A DNA stretch of 64,000 bases from Pseudomonas sp. dw_358 (GTDB lineage: Bacteria; Pseudomonadota; Gammaproteobacteria; Pseudomonadales; Pseudomonadaceae), in the NCBI RefSeq assembly GCF_018449655.1, contig NZ_JAAVUX010000005.1:1-64000 (forward strand), written 5' to 3'. The notes under the pieces were generated by a model. That model was not told the DNA's origin. It searched no databases and saw only the letters and a program-made list of their open reading frames with translations. This document shows, piece by piece, positions 1-9,255 of this stretch (positions within the stretch are counted from its first letter, which is position 1; every line of letters begins with the position of its first letter). A program made the position numbers and the translations under genes.

Positions 1-97
1 GACTTCGGACTGAACCGACATCGAAACCCTACCTCGCTGCTTACTTCGGTTAACTTCTTGATTTACAAGAGGTTTTCCGTTTCGTCTGCGCCGGAAG

Positions 98-133
98 TGG
101 GGCGAATTATAGAGAGATCTACAGGGCCGTCAA
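98..133 (-). promoter_or_regulatory. strong sigma-70 promoter, probably of an rRNA operon lying left of the window
   Basis: Read on the minus strand there is TTGACG (128-133), a 16-bp spacer, a perfect TATAAT (106-111), and a GC-rich discriminator ending in GCCCC. Downstream (99 to 1) is a leader without an obvious ORF that contains an AACGGAAAACC stretch. Near-consensus -35/-10 elements plus a GC discriminator are typical of growth-rate-controlled rrn promoters. No 16S sequence is inside the window, so the target is inferred. Confidence 0.6.
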
Positions 134-199
134 CCCCCTGTTTCCGTTATTTGGCAAATCGGCCGGAAATGTCATTTTCCCTCTCTATATAGGTAGCCC

Positions 200-1420
200 T
201 CAGACCACCCCGGCCTCCCGCAATTGCACCACCTGCTCGCCAGTCAAGCCCAGCAGCTGCGCCAGCACCACCTCGGTGTGCTCACCGAGCAAAGGTGGCG
301 CGCTGCGATATTCCACCGGACTCTCGGAGAGCCGCAACGGGCTCGCCACCTGCGGCACACTCCCCGCGAGCCCATGGGGAAGCTCCACCCGCAATCCTCG
401 CGCCAGCACCTGGGGATCTGCAAACACTTGGGCAAGGTCATTGACCGGTCCGCACGGCACCCCTGCCGCCTCCAACTGACTGACCCATTGCGCTGTAGTC
501 TTGAACACCGTGGCCTGGCGAATCAGCGGTATCAACGCCAGCCGGTTCGCCACCCTTAACCCGTTGGTACGGAAGCGCGGATCGCCAGCCCAATGTGGGT
601 GGCCCGCCACTTCGGCAAAACGCCGAAATTGAGCGTCATTGCCTACCGTAAGAATGAAGTCACCGTCGGCCGTGGGGAAGTCCTGATAAGGGACGATGTT
701 CGGGTGCGCGTTACCCAGCCGCTGGGGTGCGATGCCCGTGGTCAGGTAATTCATTGCCTGATTGGCCAGGCAGGCCACCTGGACGTCCAGCAACGCCATG
801 TCGATGTGCTGCCCCTCTCCAGTCCGATCTCGATGAGCGAGTGCTGCCAGCACGGCCACACTGGAATAGAGCCCGGTCAGGATATCCGTCAATGCCACCC
901 CCGCCTTGACCGGCCCGCTGCCGTCCTCGCCATCGGCACGCCCGGTCAGGCTCATCAATCCGCCGAGCCCCTGGATCATGAAGTCATAGCCGGCGCGCTT
1001 TGCATAGGGCCCCGTCTGACCAAAGCCGGTGATCGAGCAATAGATGAGCCGCGGGTTGATTACCTTGAGCGCGGCATAGTCCAGCCCATAGGCCGCCAGC
1101 CCGCCCACCTTGAAGTTCTCGATCAGAATGTCCGACTGCAGGGCCAAATCACTTACCAACCTCTGACCCGCCGCCTGAGTGAAGTCGATCGTCACCGAGC
1201 GCTTGTTCCGATTGGCCGACAAGTAATAAGCCGCCTCAGTGGTGTCCTCGCCATCGGCACCACGCAGAAAAGGCGGCCCCCACTCACGGGTATCATCCCC
1301 CTTGCCTGGCCGCTCGATCTTTATGACGTCGGCACCCAGGTCGGCCAGAATCTGCCCTGCCCAAGGACCCGCCAACACCCGGGACAAATCCAGCACGCGA
1401 AGATGCGACAGCGCTCCCAT
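200..1420 (-). CDS. gcdG: glutarate CoA-transferase (CaiB/BaiF family III CoA-transferase)
   Basis: A 406-residue family III CoA-transferase. These enzymes move CoA between carboxylic acids through an aspartyl-CoA thioester. The N-terminal signature around LAGPWAGQILADLGADVIKIE (residues 16-36) and the segment GVALTDILTG with Asp179 as the likely catalytic residue are visible. It lies 13 bp downstream of glutaryl-CoA dehydrogenase on the same strand, and the pair faces a LysR regulator. That context points to activation of glutarate (from lysine via 5-aminovalerate) with succinyl-CoA as donor. Family membership is secure. The substrate is inferred from neighbours and from the conserved Pseudomonas gcd arrangement. 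No clear rho-independent terminator follows; an rRNA-type promoter begins about 70 bp further on. Confidence 0.85.
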   Translation of the reverse strand: MGALSHLRVLDLSRVLAGPWAGQILADLGADVIKIERPGKGDDTREWGPPFLRGADGEDTTEAAYYLSANRNKRSVTIDFTQAAGQRLVSDLALQSDILIENFKVGGLAAYGLDYAALKVINPRLIYCSITGFGQTGPYAKRAGYDFMIQGLGGLMSLTGRADGEDGSGPVKAGVALTDILTGLYSSVAVLAALAHRDRTGEGQHIDMALLDVQVACLANQAMNYLTTGIAPQRLGNAHPNIVPYQDFPTADGDFILTVGNDAQFRRFAEVAGHPHWAGDPRFRTNGLRVANRLALIPLIRQATVFKTTAQWVSQLEAAGVPCGPVNDLAQVFADPQVLARGLRVELPHGLAGSVPQVASPLRLSESPVEYRSAPPLLGEHTEVVLAQLLGLTGEQVVQLREAGVV

Positions 1421-1433
1421 ACCTTACCGCCTA

Positions 1434-2615
1434 TTAATAGAAGGCCTGCAGACCGGTCTGTGCGCGCCCCAGAATCAAGGCATGGACATCGTGGGTACCC
1501 TCATAGGTATTGACCACTTCCAGGTTGACCAGATGGCGAGCCACACCGAATTCATCGGAGATACCGTTCCCGCCGAGCATGTCCCGCGCCATCCGCGCGA
1601 TGTCCAAGGACTTGCCGCACGAGTTGCGCTTCATGATCGAAGTGATCTCCACCGCCGCCGTCCCTTCATCTTTCATCCGCCCCAGGCGCAGGCAACCTTG
1701 CAGCGCCAGAGTGATCTCGGTCTGCATGTCGGCGAGCTTCTTCTGGATCAATTGGGTCGCCGCCAACGGACGGCCAAACTGCTGACGATCCAAGGTGTAC
1801 TGGCGAGCGGTGTGCCAGCAGAATTCCGCCGCTCCCAGCGCCCCCCAGGAAATCCCGTAGCGCGCCGAATTGAGGCAGGTAAAGGGCCCCTTCAAGCCGC
1901 GCACGTCAGGGAATATGTTTTCTTCCGGCACAAAGACGTTGTCCATGACAATCTCGCCAGTGATAGACGCCCGCAAACCAACCTTGCCATGGATCGCCGG
2001 AGCGCTCAGTCCCTGCCAGCCTTTTTCCAGCACGAAGCCGCGAATGTCGCCGGCATCGTCCTTGCCCCACACCACGAACACATCGGCGATGGGACTGTTG
2101 GTGATCCACATCTTGGTGCCGTTCAGACGGTAGCCGCCATCGACCTTGCGCGCCCGAGTGAGCATGTTGCCCGGGTCTGAGCCATGGTCAGGCTCGGTCA
2201 GGCCGAAGCAGCCAACCCATTCGCCCGACGCCAGCTTGGGCAGATACTTCTGTTTCTGCGCCTCGGTTCCGAACTCGTTGATGGGAACCATCACCAGCGA
2301 CGACTGCACGCTCATCATTGAACGGTAGCCAGAGTCTACCCGCTCGACCTCACGTGCAATCAGCCCGTAGCAGACGTAGTTCAGGCCGCTGCCGCCATAT
2401 TGTTCGGGGATGGTTGCACCCAGAAGCCCAACCTCACCCATCTCGCGGAAAATCGCCGGATCGGTGTGCTCATGGCGAAAGGCTTCCAGCACACGGGGCG
2501 CCAGCTTATCAGCGGCGAACTGCTCGGCACTGTCGCGCACCATGCGCTCTTCTTCCGTGAGTTGCTGATCAAGCAGCAGGGGATCAATCCAATTGAAGCG
2601 GGCCTTGTCACTCAT
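1434..2615 (-). CDS. gcdH: glutaryl-CoA dehydrogenase
   Basis: A 393-residue flavin acyl-CoA dehydrogenase that oxidatively decarboxylates glutaryl-CoA to crotonyl-CoA in lysine, hydroxylysine and tryptophan breakdown. The N-terminal helical domain, the FAD-binding beta domain ([21 protein letters not shown]) and the C-terminal helical domain are all present. The base Glu372 lies in the [16 protein letters not shown] motif that marks this subfamily. I start at 2615 (MSDKARF) rather than the longer frame at 2675 because CGAGGA sits about 8 nt upstream and family members begin there. gcdG follows at once, consistent with one operon. The 151-bp region shared with the divergent LysR gene should carry both promoters. 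Confidence 0.93.
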   Translation of the reverse strand: MSDKARFNWIDPLLLDQQLTEEERMVRDSAEQFAADKLAPRVLEAFRHEHTDPAIFREMGEVGLLGATIPEQYGGSGLNYVCYGLIAREVERVDSGYRSMMSVQSSLVMVPINEFGTEAQKQKYLPKLASGEWVGCFGLTEPDHGSDPGNMLTRARKVDGGYRLNGTKMWITNSPIADVFVVWGKDDAGDIRGFVLEKGWQGLSAPAIHGKVGLRASITGEIVMDNVFVPEENIFPDVRGLKGPFTCLNSARYGISWGALGAAEFCWHTARQYTLDRQQFGRPLAATQLIQKKLADMQTEITLALQGCLRLGRMKDEGTAAVEITSIMKRNSCGKSLDIARMARDMLGGNGISDEFGVARHLVNLEVVNTYEGTHDVHALILGRAQTGLQAFY

Positions 2616-2766
2616 GAGCGAATCCTCGGATCGGGGCAGACAGTCTCTAAATGCTAGGCCCGCTCCGGAGATCACACAAACGAGGATTTCGCACCCACTT
2701 GTGCTAGTTTCTCACTCGATAACAACTATTTCGCCGCTTGCACGTCGGCTGGAGTGAGGTCCACAC

Positions 2767-3723
2767 ATGCGTCGCAAGATCCCCAGCACGACTGGCCTGA
2801 TCTGTTTCGAAGCCGCTGCACGCCACGAAAGCTTCACTAAGGCAGCCCAGGAGCTTTCCTTGACCCAAGGTGCCGTGTGTCGACAGATCGCCAGTCTTGA
2901 AGAGTTCCTCAACGTGGACCTGTTTCGACGCTCACGCCGCGGAGTGGTCCTGACCGAGGCGGGCCTGTCCTATAGCCGTCGCGTCGCGGCTCAACTGGAT
3001 GCCGTGGAGCGCGACACCTTGTCGGTCATGGGACAGCAAGGGGCCAGTACCCTGGAATTGGCAGTCGTTCCTACCTGGGGTACACAGTGGTTGCTCCCAC
3101 GCCTGAGGGATTTTCAGACGCTGCACCCCGACGTCACCATCAACCTGACCAACCGCACCCGGCCCTTTCTGTTTGCCGACACCGAGTTTGACGCGGCTGT
3201 CTATTTTGGCGATGCCGACTGGTCGGGTACCCAGTCCTGGCGGCTGATGGACGAGAGCCCGGTTCCGGTGTGCAGTCCCAGCCTGCTGGGAGAACAGACG
3301 CTCCTCTCACCCCAGGCATTGGCAGCACTGCCATTGCTGCAGCAGAGCACCCGCCCCTATGCCTGGCGCCAGTGGTTCGGAGCCCAGGGAATCAGCGTCC
3401 CCCGCGACATGACCGGCCCGCGACTCGAACTTTTCTCGATGCTGGCGCAGGCGGCGATGCACGAAATGGGCGTGGCGCTGATCCCGCCCTTCCTGATTTT
3501 CGAGCCGCTGGCCGTAGGGCGACTGGTGATCGCCAACCCCCAGCCACTGCACAGCGACAAGGCGTATTACCTCATGGTGCCTGACCGCAAGGTCGAATCT
3601 GCCTCTCTGGCCGCATTCCGGCAATGGCTGCTCGTTCAGGCAGCGGCCTATTTGCCCGGATTTACCGGGGGACAAGCGTTACCTGACCCTGTAGTCAGAA
3701 TAAAAAACAACCTACAGATATAA
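2767..3723 (+). CDS. gcdR: LysR-family regulator of the glutarate operon
   Basis: A 318-residue LysR protein. The winged helix-turn-helix occupies residues about 5-65 (TKAAQELSLTQGAVCRQIASLEE), followed by a periplasmic-binding-protein-like effector domain. The domain layout and the sequence (LVSEL-type core replaced by LELAVVPTWGTQWLLPRL) resemble the GcvA-like LysR subgroup. It is transcribed divergently from gcdH-gcdG, the standard arrangement for an activator of the adjacent operon. GTGAGG precedes the ATG at a good distance. Glutarate or glutaryl-CoA as the co-inducer is inferred from the neighbours, not visible in the sequence. Confidence 0.8.
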   Translation: MRRKIPSTTGLICFEAAARHESFTKAAQELSLTQGAVCRQIASLEEFLNVDLFRRSRRGVVLTEAGLSYSRRVAAQLDAVERDTLSVMGQQGASTLELAVVPTWGTQWLLPRLRDFQTLHPDVTINLTNRTRPFLFADTEFDAAVYFGDADWSGTQSWRLMDESPVPVCSPSLLGEQTLLSPQALAALPLLQQSTRPYAWRQWFGAQGISVPRDMTGPRLELFSMLAQAAMHEMGVALIPPFLIFEPLAVGRLVIANPQPLHSDKAYYLMVPDRKVESASLAAFRQWLLVQAAAYLPGFTGGQALPDPVVRIKNNLQI

Positions 3724-4099
3724 CTTTATGGCGCATACAGGAAAACTGTATTGCATGTGTTCGAAATTCGCTACAGGCACCAGTGGGCGGGCTCTGTAGC
3801 CATTTCCCAGGTACTTGGGCGGCCAAGTTGTAACAAACCACGGAAATTTATTTATACCACCATCGAGGCACTCAAAGCCTTACAGTACAGGGGTTTGAGC
3901 GCTCATTGTGCGTCAAAGGGTCACAGGGTGACTTGTAGTTAATTATCCGTCACGCGTCATATCTTCTTGAACCCCCCCGTAAAAGGCCTGCAAAATGCCG
4001 CGCCCCGCCTGTAGTCAGGCGGTGTCGTGCTGATCGGCGCCCCAGCGAACCATCCGCAGCTCGCTGGTTAATTCAACAAGATCACGCAGGAGAATTGAC
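3724..4099 (+). other. 376-bp intergenic region upstream of pntAA with several palindromes
   Basis: No convincing gene. It holds a perfect dyad ATACAG-N5-CTGTAT (3735-3751), a TACAGTACAGG direct repeat near 3882-3892, a small dyad GTCAC-AGG-GTGAC (3920-3932) and a hairpin CCGCCTG-TAGT-CAGGCGG (4005-4022). A weak promoter-like pair, TTGAAC (3967) and CAAAAT (about 3991), would start transcription close to that hairpin. CAGGAG near 4087 is the pntAA ribosome binding site. Confidence 0.45.
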
Positions 4100-5221
4100 G
4101 TGCACATTGGTGTTCCTCTCGAAACACAAACGGGCGAGACACGGGTTGCCGCCACCCCGGAAACCATCAAGAAATTGATCGGCCAAGGGCACAAGGTCAC
4201 TGTCCAGAGTGGCGCAGGCGTACTCGCCAGCGTGACTGACAGCGCCTATGAAGCGGCCGGAGCTACCATCGGGAGCGCCAGCGATGCATTCGCGGCCGAA
4301 CTGGTCCTCAAGGTCAACGCACCCTATGAAAACGAGCTGAGCTTGATCAACCCCGGCACTGTGCTGGTGGGCATGCTCAACCCGTTCAACAACGACGTGA
4401 TTGCCCGGATGGCCGAGCGCGGTATCACCGCCTTTGCCCTCGAAGCCGCGCCGCGGACATCCCGCGCGCAGAGCCTCGACGTGTTGTCGTCGCAAGCCAA
4501 CATTGCCGGCTACAAAGCCGTGCTGCTTGCCGCGCACCACTATCCCCGCTTCATGCCCATGCTGATGACCGCCGCCGGCACCGTAAAGGCCGCTCGCGTC
4601 CTCATTCTGGGTGCCGGCGTAGCGGGCCTGCAGGCCATCGCCACGGCCAAGCGCCTGGGCGCAGTCATCGAAGCCTCGGACGTGCGTCCGGCGGTGAAGG
4701 AGCAGATCGAATCCCTTGGCGCCAAGTTTCTCGACGTCCCTTACGAGACCGATGAAGAGCGCGAGTGCGCCGTCGGTGTCGGCGGTTACGCGCGCCCCAT
4801 GCCAGCCACCTGGATGCAACGCCAGGCACTGGCCGTACACGAGCGCGCCAAACAGGCCGACATCGTCATCACCACCGCGCTGATCCCCGGCCGCAAGGCG
4901 CCGACGCTGCTCAGCGCCGACACCGTGGCACAGATGAAGCCGGGCTCGGTGGTCATCGACCTGGCCGCCCTGCAAGGTGGCAACTGCCCACTGACCGTGG
5001 CTGATGAAGTGGTTGTCAGCAACGGCGTGACCATTGTCGGCCCGACCAACCTGCCAGCTCAGGTCGGTGCAGACGCCTCGGCGTTGTATGCCCGCAACCT
5101 GCTGGACTTCATGAAGCTGCTGTTCGACAAGGACGCGCAGTTCCAGATCAACCTTGAAGACGACATCGTCGCCGCATGCTTGATGTGCCGCGACCATCAG
5201 GTCATCCGCAAGAACGGCTGA
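4100..5221 (+). CDS. pntAA: NAD(P) transhydrogenase subunit alpha, part 1 (domain I)
   Basis: A 373-residue protein covering only the soluble NAD(H)-binding domain I of proton-translocating transhydrogenase. Alanine dehydrogenase/PNT N- and C-terminal folds are present, with the Rossmann motif [22 protein letters not shown] near residues 168-190. The next gene carries the membrane part of the alpha subunit, so this is the three-gene split form seen in Pseudomonas and alphaproteobacteria. The complex transfers hydride between NADH and NADP+ coupled to proton movement at the inner membrane. The start is GTG at 4100, with CAGGAG 7-12 nt upstream; the sequence from [20 protein letters not shown] matches family N-termini. 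Confidence 0.95.
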   Translation: MHIGVPLETQTGETRVAATPETIKKLIGQGHKVTVQSGAGVLASVTDSAYEAAGATIGSASDAFAAELVLKVNAPYENELSLINPGTVLVGMLNPFNNDVIARMAERGITAFALEAAPRTSRAQSLDVLSSQANIAGYKAVLLAAHHYPRFMPMLMTAAGTVKAARVLILGAGVAGLQAIATAKRLGAVIEASDVRPAVKEQIESLGAKFLDVPYETDEERECAVGVGGYARPMPATWMQRQALAVHERAKQADIVITTALIPGRKAPTLLSADTVAQMKPGSVVIDLAALQGGNCPLTVADEVVVSNGVTIVGPTNLPAQVGADASALYARNLLDFMKLLFDKDAQFQINLEDDIVAACLMCRDHQVIRKNG

Positions 5222-5232
5222 GGATAACAACA

Positions 5233-5559
5233 ATGGAAGACATGCTGATTTCTCACGGCATCTACAACCTGATCATCTTCGTGCTGGCCATCTATGTTGG
5301 CTACCACGTGGTCTGGAACGTGACACCCGCGCTGCACACTCCGCTGATGGCCGTGACCAACGCCATTTCGGCCATCGTCATCGTCGGCGCGATGCTGGCG
5401 GCGGCGCTGACCGTGACGCCGCTGGGCAAGACCATGGGCACCCTGGCGGTCGCGCTGGCGGCGGTCAACGTCTTCGGTGGCTTCCTGGTCACCCGGCGGA
5501 TGCTGGAAATGTTCAAGAAAAAAGCTCCAAAAGTGAAGGATGAGGCGGCCAAACAATGA
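5233..5559 (+). CDS. pntAB: NAD(P) transhydrogenase subunit alpha, part 2 (membrane segment)
   Basis: A 108-residue membrane protein with three transmembrane helices (about residues 8-28, 40-60, 66-88) and a lysine-rich C-terminus. It supplies the alpha-subunit part of the proton channel domain II. I use the ATG at 5233 (MEDMLISHG), not an upstream frame inside pntAA: it is 11 bp after the pntAA stop and gives the normal length. AACAACAA (5226-5233) overlaps the start codon and resembles an Hfq/Crc catabolite-repression motif (see findings). The stop codon overlaps the ATG of pntB (ATGA), indicating translational coupling. Confidence 0.95.
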   Translation: MEDMLISHGIYNLIIFVLAIYVGYHVVWNVTPALHTPLMAVTNAISAIVIVGAMLAAALTVTPLGKTMGTLAVALAAVNVFGGFLVTRRMLEMFKKKAPKVKDEAAKQ

Positions 5560-7004
5560 GCATGAACCTGGTTACTCTCCTTTATCTGATCGCCTCCGTG
5601 TGCTTCATCCAGGCGCTCAAGGGGCTGTCGCACCCGACCACATCGCGGCGCGGCAACCTCTTCGGCATGATCGGCATGACGTTGGCGGTGCTGACCACTG
5701 TCGGCCTGATCTACAAGTTGGCGGCTATGTCCGTCGGCGCTGGTGGTGCCACGGCCGGCATCGGCCATGTCATCGTCGGCCTGCTGGTGGGCGGCACCGT
5801 GGGCTCGATCATGGCCAAGCGTGTCGAAATGACCAAGATGCCCGAGCTTGTGGCCTTCATGCACAGCATGATCGGCCTGGCCGCCGTGTTCATTGCCATC
5901 GCTGCTGTGGTTGAACCGCAGTCCCTGGGGATCGTCGCGCAACTGGGCGACGCCATCCCAACCGGCAACCGCCTGGAGCTCTTCCTGGGGGCGGCCATTG
6001 GCGCGATCACCTTCTCCGGTTCGGTCATCGCCTTCGGCAAGCTCTCGGGCAAGTACAAGTTCCGCCTGTTCCAGGGTGCACCGGTACAGTTCGCAGGCCA
6101 GCACAAGCTGAACTTGGCGATTGGCCTGGGCGCGTTGGTGTGCGGGCTGACCTTCATGTTCACCGGCAGCTACGAGGCCTTCGGCATCATGCTGGCGCTG
6201 GCCTTCGTACTGGGCGTGCTGTTGATCATCCCGATCGGTGGTGCCGACATGCCGGTGGTGGTGTCGATGCTCAACAGCTACTCGGGCTGGGCAGCAGCCG
6301 GCATCGGCTTTTCACTCAACAACTCGATGTTGATCATTGCAGGCTCCCTGGTCGGTTCGTCCGGTGCCATCCTCTCGTACATCATGTGCAAGGCGATGAA
6401 CCGCTCGTTCTTCAACGTGATCGGCGGCGGTTTCGGTGCCGTGGCCGATGCTGGCCCCGCAGGCGCGAAAGAGGCCCGTCCGGTAAAATCCGGTTCGGCT
6501 GACGACGCCACCTTCCTGCTGACCAACGCTGACACCGTGATCATCGTGCCTGGGTACGGCCTGGCCGTGGCCCGAGCGCAGCATGCGCTCAAGGAGCTGA
6601 CCGAGAAGCTGACCCATGCGGGCGTGACAGTGAAGTACGCCATCCACCCCGTCGCAGGTCGCATGCCCGGCCACATGAACGTGCTGCTGGCCGAAGCCGA
6701 GGTGCCTTACGATCAGGTGTTCGAAATGGACGACATCAATTCCGAGTTCGGCCAGGCCGATGTGGTGCTGGTGCTGGGCGCCAACGACGTGGTCAACCCG
6801 GCGGCAAAGAACGATCCGAAGTCGCCGATTGCCGGCATGCCGATCCTGGAAGCCTTCAAGGCCAAGACCATCATCGTCAACAAGCGCTCCATGGCCAGCG
6901 GCTATGCAGGGCTGGACAACGAACTGTTCTATCTCGACAAAACCATGATGGTGTTCGGTGACGCCAAGAAAGTGATCGAGGACATGGTCAAGGCAGTGGA
7001 ATAA
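5556..7004 (+). CDS. pntB: NAD(P) transhydrogenase subunit beta
   Basis: A 482-residue protein. The N-terminal two thirds (residues about 1-285) is hydrophobic, with eight or nine helices of domain II. The C-terminal third is the NADP(H)-binding domain III, recognised by [54 protein letters not shown] and [11 protein letters not shown]. It completes the pntAA-AB-B operon and overlaps pntAB by 4 nt. The length is normal for the family and no key motif is missing. A strong inverted repeat follows about 20 bp after the stop. Confidence 0.96.
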   Translation: MSMNLVTLLYLIASVCFIQALKGLSHPTTSRRGNLFGMIGMTLAVLTTVGLIYKLAAMSVGAGGATAGIGHVIVGLLVGGTVGSIMAKRVEMTKMPELVAFMHSMIGLAAVFIAIAAVVEPQSLGIVAQLGDAIPTGNRLELFLGAAIGAITFSGSVIAFGKLSGKYKFRLFQGAPVQFAGQHKLNLAIGLGALVCGLTFMFTGSYEAFGIMLALAFVLGVLLIIPIGGADMPVVVSMLNSYSGWAAAGIGFSLNNSMLIIAGSLVGSSGAILSYIMCKAMNRSFFNVIGGGFGAVADAGPAGAKEARPVKSGSADDATFLLTNADTVIIVPGYGLAVARAQHALKELTEKLTHAGVTVKYAIHPVAGRMPGHMNVLLAEAEVPYDQVFEMDDINSEFGQADVVLVLGANDVVNPAAKNDPKSPIAGMPILEAFKAKTIIVNKRSMASGYAGLDNELFYLDKTMMVFGDAKKVIEDMVKAVE

Positions 7005-7024
7005 CGCCTCGACAGCCACACACA

Positions 7025-7085
7025 CGCGAAGCCCGCGATGGCATACCCCTTCTTGATGAGGGGTGATGTTTTCGCGGGCTTCGCG
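7025..7085 (+). terminator. terminator-like nested hairpin after pntB
   Basis: Perfect 14-bp arms CGCGAAGCCCGCGA (7025-7038) and its complement (7072-7085) enclose a second hairpin, ACCCCT/AGGGGT (7045-7064). A TTTT lies inside the loop region, not after the outer stem, so this is not a classical intrinsic terminator. It is placed to end the pnt transcript. Confidence 0.6.
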
Positions 7086-7106
7086 CGTTCTCACAGTGCT
7101 GTTTTC

Positions 7107-7132
7107 TTACGGTATCCGTAAAACTGTTTTAC
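7107..7132. promoter_or_regulatory. two overlapping palindromes upstream of the CoA-transferase gene
   Basis: TTACGG-TAT-CCGTAA (7107-7121) overlaps GTAAAA-CTG-TTTTAC (7118-7132). Both dyads are exact in their 6-bp arms. They lie 96-121 bp before the start codon at 7228, a sensible place for a repressor or activator site. The regulator is unknown. Confidence 0.5.
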
Positions 7133-7227
7133 CCCCTGCCCCCCGCCGTTACGACCTTGGTCCAAGGCCCCGCCCCGCTCGAACTCTCTAGACTCTCCAG
7201 CTGGCTTCCTGAGACCGAGACACTCCC

Positions 7228-8721
7228 ATGTATCAAGACCGTATTCGCCTCGCATCCCTGCACAGCAAAATCATGACGGCAGCTGATGCCGCCGCACTGA
7301 TCGAAGATGGCATGACTGTCGGCATGAGCGGCTTCACTCGCGCGGGCGAAGCCAAGGCCGTGCCTCAGGCCCTCGCCGTCCGTGCCCGACTGCATCCGCT
7401 GCAGATCAGCCTGATGACCGGCGCCAGCCTGGGCAACGACCTGGACAAGCAGTTGACCGAAGCCGGGGTTCTCGCCCGGCGCATGCCGTTCCAGGTGGAC
7501 AGCACACTGCGTCGCGCCATCAACGACGGTCAGGTCATGTTCATCGACCAGCATTTGTCCGACACCGTGGAGCAACTGCGCAACCGACAGATCAAGGCGG
7601 TGGATCTGGCCGTCATCGAATGCGTGGCCATCACTGCGGAGGGCCATCTGGTACTCAGCACCTCCGTCGGCAACTCGGCGAGCTTTGCCATCCTTGCCAA
7701 ACAGGTCATCGTCGAGATCAACCTGGCCCAGCCGCTGGAGCTTGAAGGTCTGCACGACGTCTATATCCCCAGCTACCGGCCCACGCGCTTGCCTATCCCG
7801 GTGCTCAAGGCCGACTCACGGATCGGCAACACTGCAGTACAGATCGACCCGGCAAAAATCGTTGGTATTGTCATCAGCAATCAAACCGACTCGCCCTCGA
7901 CTGTACTGCCGCCGGACGCAGATACGCAGGCCATCGCCGGTCATCTGGTGGAGTTTTTCAAGAGCGAAGTCAGCGCCGGACGCCTGGAGAACAACCTGAT
8001 GCCGTTGCAGGCCGGCATCGGCACCATCGCCAACGCTGTGATGCACGGCCTGCTGGACTCGCCCTTCCACGATATGACCATGTATTCCGAAGTCCTCCAG
8101 GACTCGACCTTCGACCTGTTCGACGCCGGCAAGTTGAGCTTCGCTTCCGGCAGCTCGATGACCCTGTCAGCCAGCAAGCATGCCGAAGTGTTCGCCGATT
8201 TCAGCCGCTACAAATCCCGGCTGGTGCTGCGTCCCCAAGAGATCTCCAACCACCCCGAAGTGATTCGCCGGCTGGGCATTATCGGTATTAACACGGCCTT
8301 GGAGTTCGACATCTATGGCAACGTCAATTCCACGCATGTATGCGGTACTCGCATGATGAACGGCATTGGTGGCTCGGGTGACTTCGCCCGCAACGCCCAC
8401 CTGGCGATTTTCGTCAGCAAATCCATCGCCAAGGGCGGTGCGATCTCCAGCGTGGTGCCCATGGTCAGCCACGTCGACCACACAGAGCATGACGTCGACA
8501 TCCTCGTGACCGAACAGGGCCTGGCCGATCTGCGCGGCCTGGCCCCCCGAGAGCGGGCGCGGGTGATCATCGACAACTGTGTGCACCCCAGCTATCGCAC
8601 AGCCTTGCAGGACTACTTCGAGGCCGCCTGCGTCCGTGGCGGGCACACACCACACCTGCTGCGTGATGCACTGGCCTGGCACAGCAACCTCGAAGAAACC
8701 GGATATATGCTTGCCCTGTAA
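7228..8721 (+). CDS. acetyl-CoA hydrolase / succinyl-CoA:acetate (propionate) CoA-transferase family
   Basis: A 497-residue class I CoA-transferase of the Ach1/Cat1/AarC family. The catalytic glutamate that forms the glutamyl-CoA intermediate is most likely Glu288 in MYSEVLQD. The CoA-site loop GIGGSGDFARNAHLAIF and the C-terminal DILVTEQGLADLRGLAPRERA block are intact. Members of this family usually transfer CoA between succinyl-CoA and acetate or propionate, avoiding wasteful hydrolysis. Which acid is preferred cannot be read from sequence. It is monocistronic and sits behind a pair of overlapping palindromes, suggesting dedicated regulation. No adjacent methylcitrate or acetate gene helps assignment. 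Confidence 0.85.
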   Translation: MYQDRIRLASLHSKIMTAADAAALIEDGMTVGMSGFTRAGEAKAVPQALAVRARLHPLQISLMTGASLGNDLDKQLTEAGVLARRMPFQVDSTLRRAINDGQVMFIDQHLSDTVEQLRNRQIKAVDLAVIECVAITAEGHLVLSTSVGNSASFAILAKQVIVEINLAQPLELEGLHDVYIPSYRPTRLPIPVLKADSRIGNTAVQIDPAKIVGIVISNQTDSPSTVLPPDADTQAIAGHLVEFFKSEVSAGRLENNLMPLQAGIGTIANAVMHGLLDSPFHDMTMYSEVLQDSTFDLFDAGKLSFASGSSMTLSASKHAEVFADFSRYKSRLVLRPQEISNHPEVIRRLGIIGINTALEFDIYGNVNSTHVCGTRMMNGIGGSGDFARNAHLAIFVSKSIAKGGAISSVVPMVSHVDHTEHDVDILVTEQGLADLRGLAPRERARVIIDNCVHPSYRTALQDYFEAACVRGGHTPHLLRDALAWHSNLEETGYMLAL

Positions 8722-9039
8722 TCTCGCCGATGGACAGATCGCTGCAATACAGTTTGTGACGACGGACGGCTCATGGCTGAATTTTTATAAAACTGTACTT
8801 CTGTACTGGTGAAAACCTGAGTTTTCCCCTCATCGTTCTAACGCCACTCAGCAAAAATGCACCACTTGGGCGCAGACCCATACAGTTTGGTCAATAACAG
8901 GTCAAACAGTGGTGCAAAACACTTAACTGGAGCATCGCAATACAAGTGAACTGTGTATAGGGAAAAGCTCGCTTGAGGAGGATCATTAGCTCCAGACAAA
9001 CCACTCCTCAATCCCGCCATAAGCGGAAGGATGTACACC
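8722..9039 (+). other. 318-bp intergenic region with CTGTAC/TACAG repeats before the DUF1127 gene
   Basis: No gene seen. It carries an 8-bp tandem repeat CTGTACTT-CTGTACTG (8793-8808), two TACAGTTT copies (8748-8755 and 8881-8888) and an ATACA...TGTGTAT element (about 8940-8960). The repeated CTGTA core looks like binding sites for one regulator. GGAAGG ending at 9030 is the ribosome binding site for the next gene. Confidence 0.4.
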
Positions 9040-9255
9040 ATGGAACGTACCCTCAGTTCCGACTCGCTTTTTCAAGACAGCTCTGTTTCGTCAAAATCCG
9101 CTCTGCCGCTGCGCGTTCTGGCCAACTTGATGCTTTGGCAGCGCCGCCTCTCCAGCCGCCATCAACTGGCGCGTCTGGATGCTCGCCTGCTGGCAGATGC
9201 CGGTATCAGCGAATCGCAGCGTTTCGAAGAGCTGAGCAAGCCGTTCTGGCGCTAA
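9040..9255 (+). CDS. DUF1127 small arginine-rich protein
   Basis: A 71-residue basic protein whose C-terminal half (about residues 30-70: WQRRLSSRHQLARLDARLLADAGIS) is a DUF1127 domain, ending in the usual FEELSKPFWR. I start at 9040 because GGAAGG abuts the upstream ATG at 9031 with no spacing but is 9 nt from this one. DUF1127 proteins in other bacteria have been linked to RNA-related control of metabolism and stress. No function can be assigned here. The long upstream region with repeated CTGTAC motifs suggests tight transcriptional control, and a good terminator follows. Confidence 0.85.
   Translation: MERTLSSDSLFQDSSVSSKSALPLRVLANLMLWQRRLSSRHQLARLDARLLADAGISESQRFEELSKPFWR

Noticed and set aside
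4082-5233. 383-codon minus-strand open frame over pntAA
   Set aside because: Shadow of pntAA, whose Rossmann motif and start site are clear.
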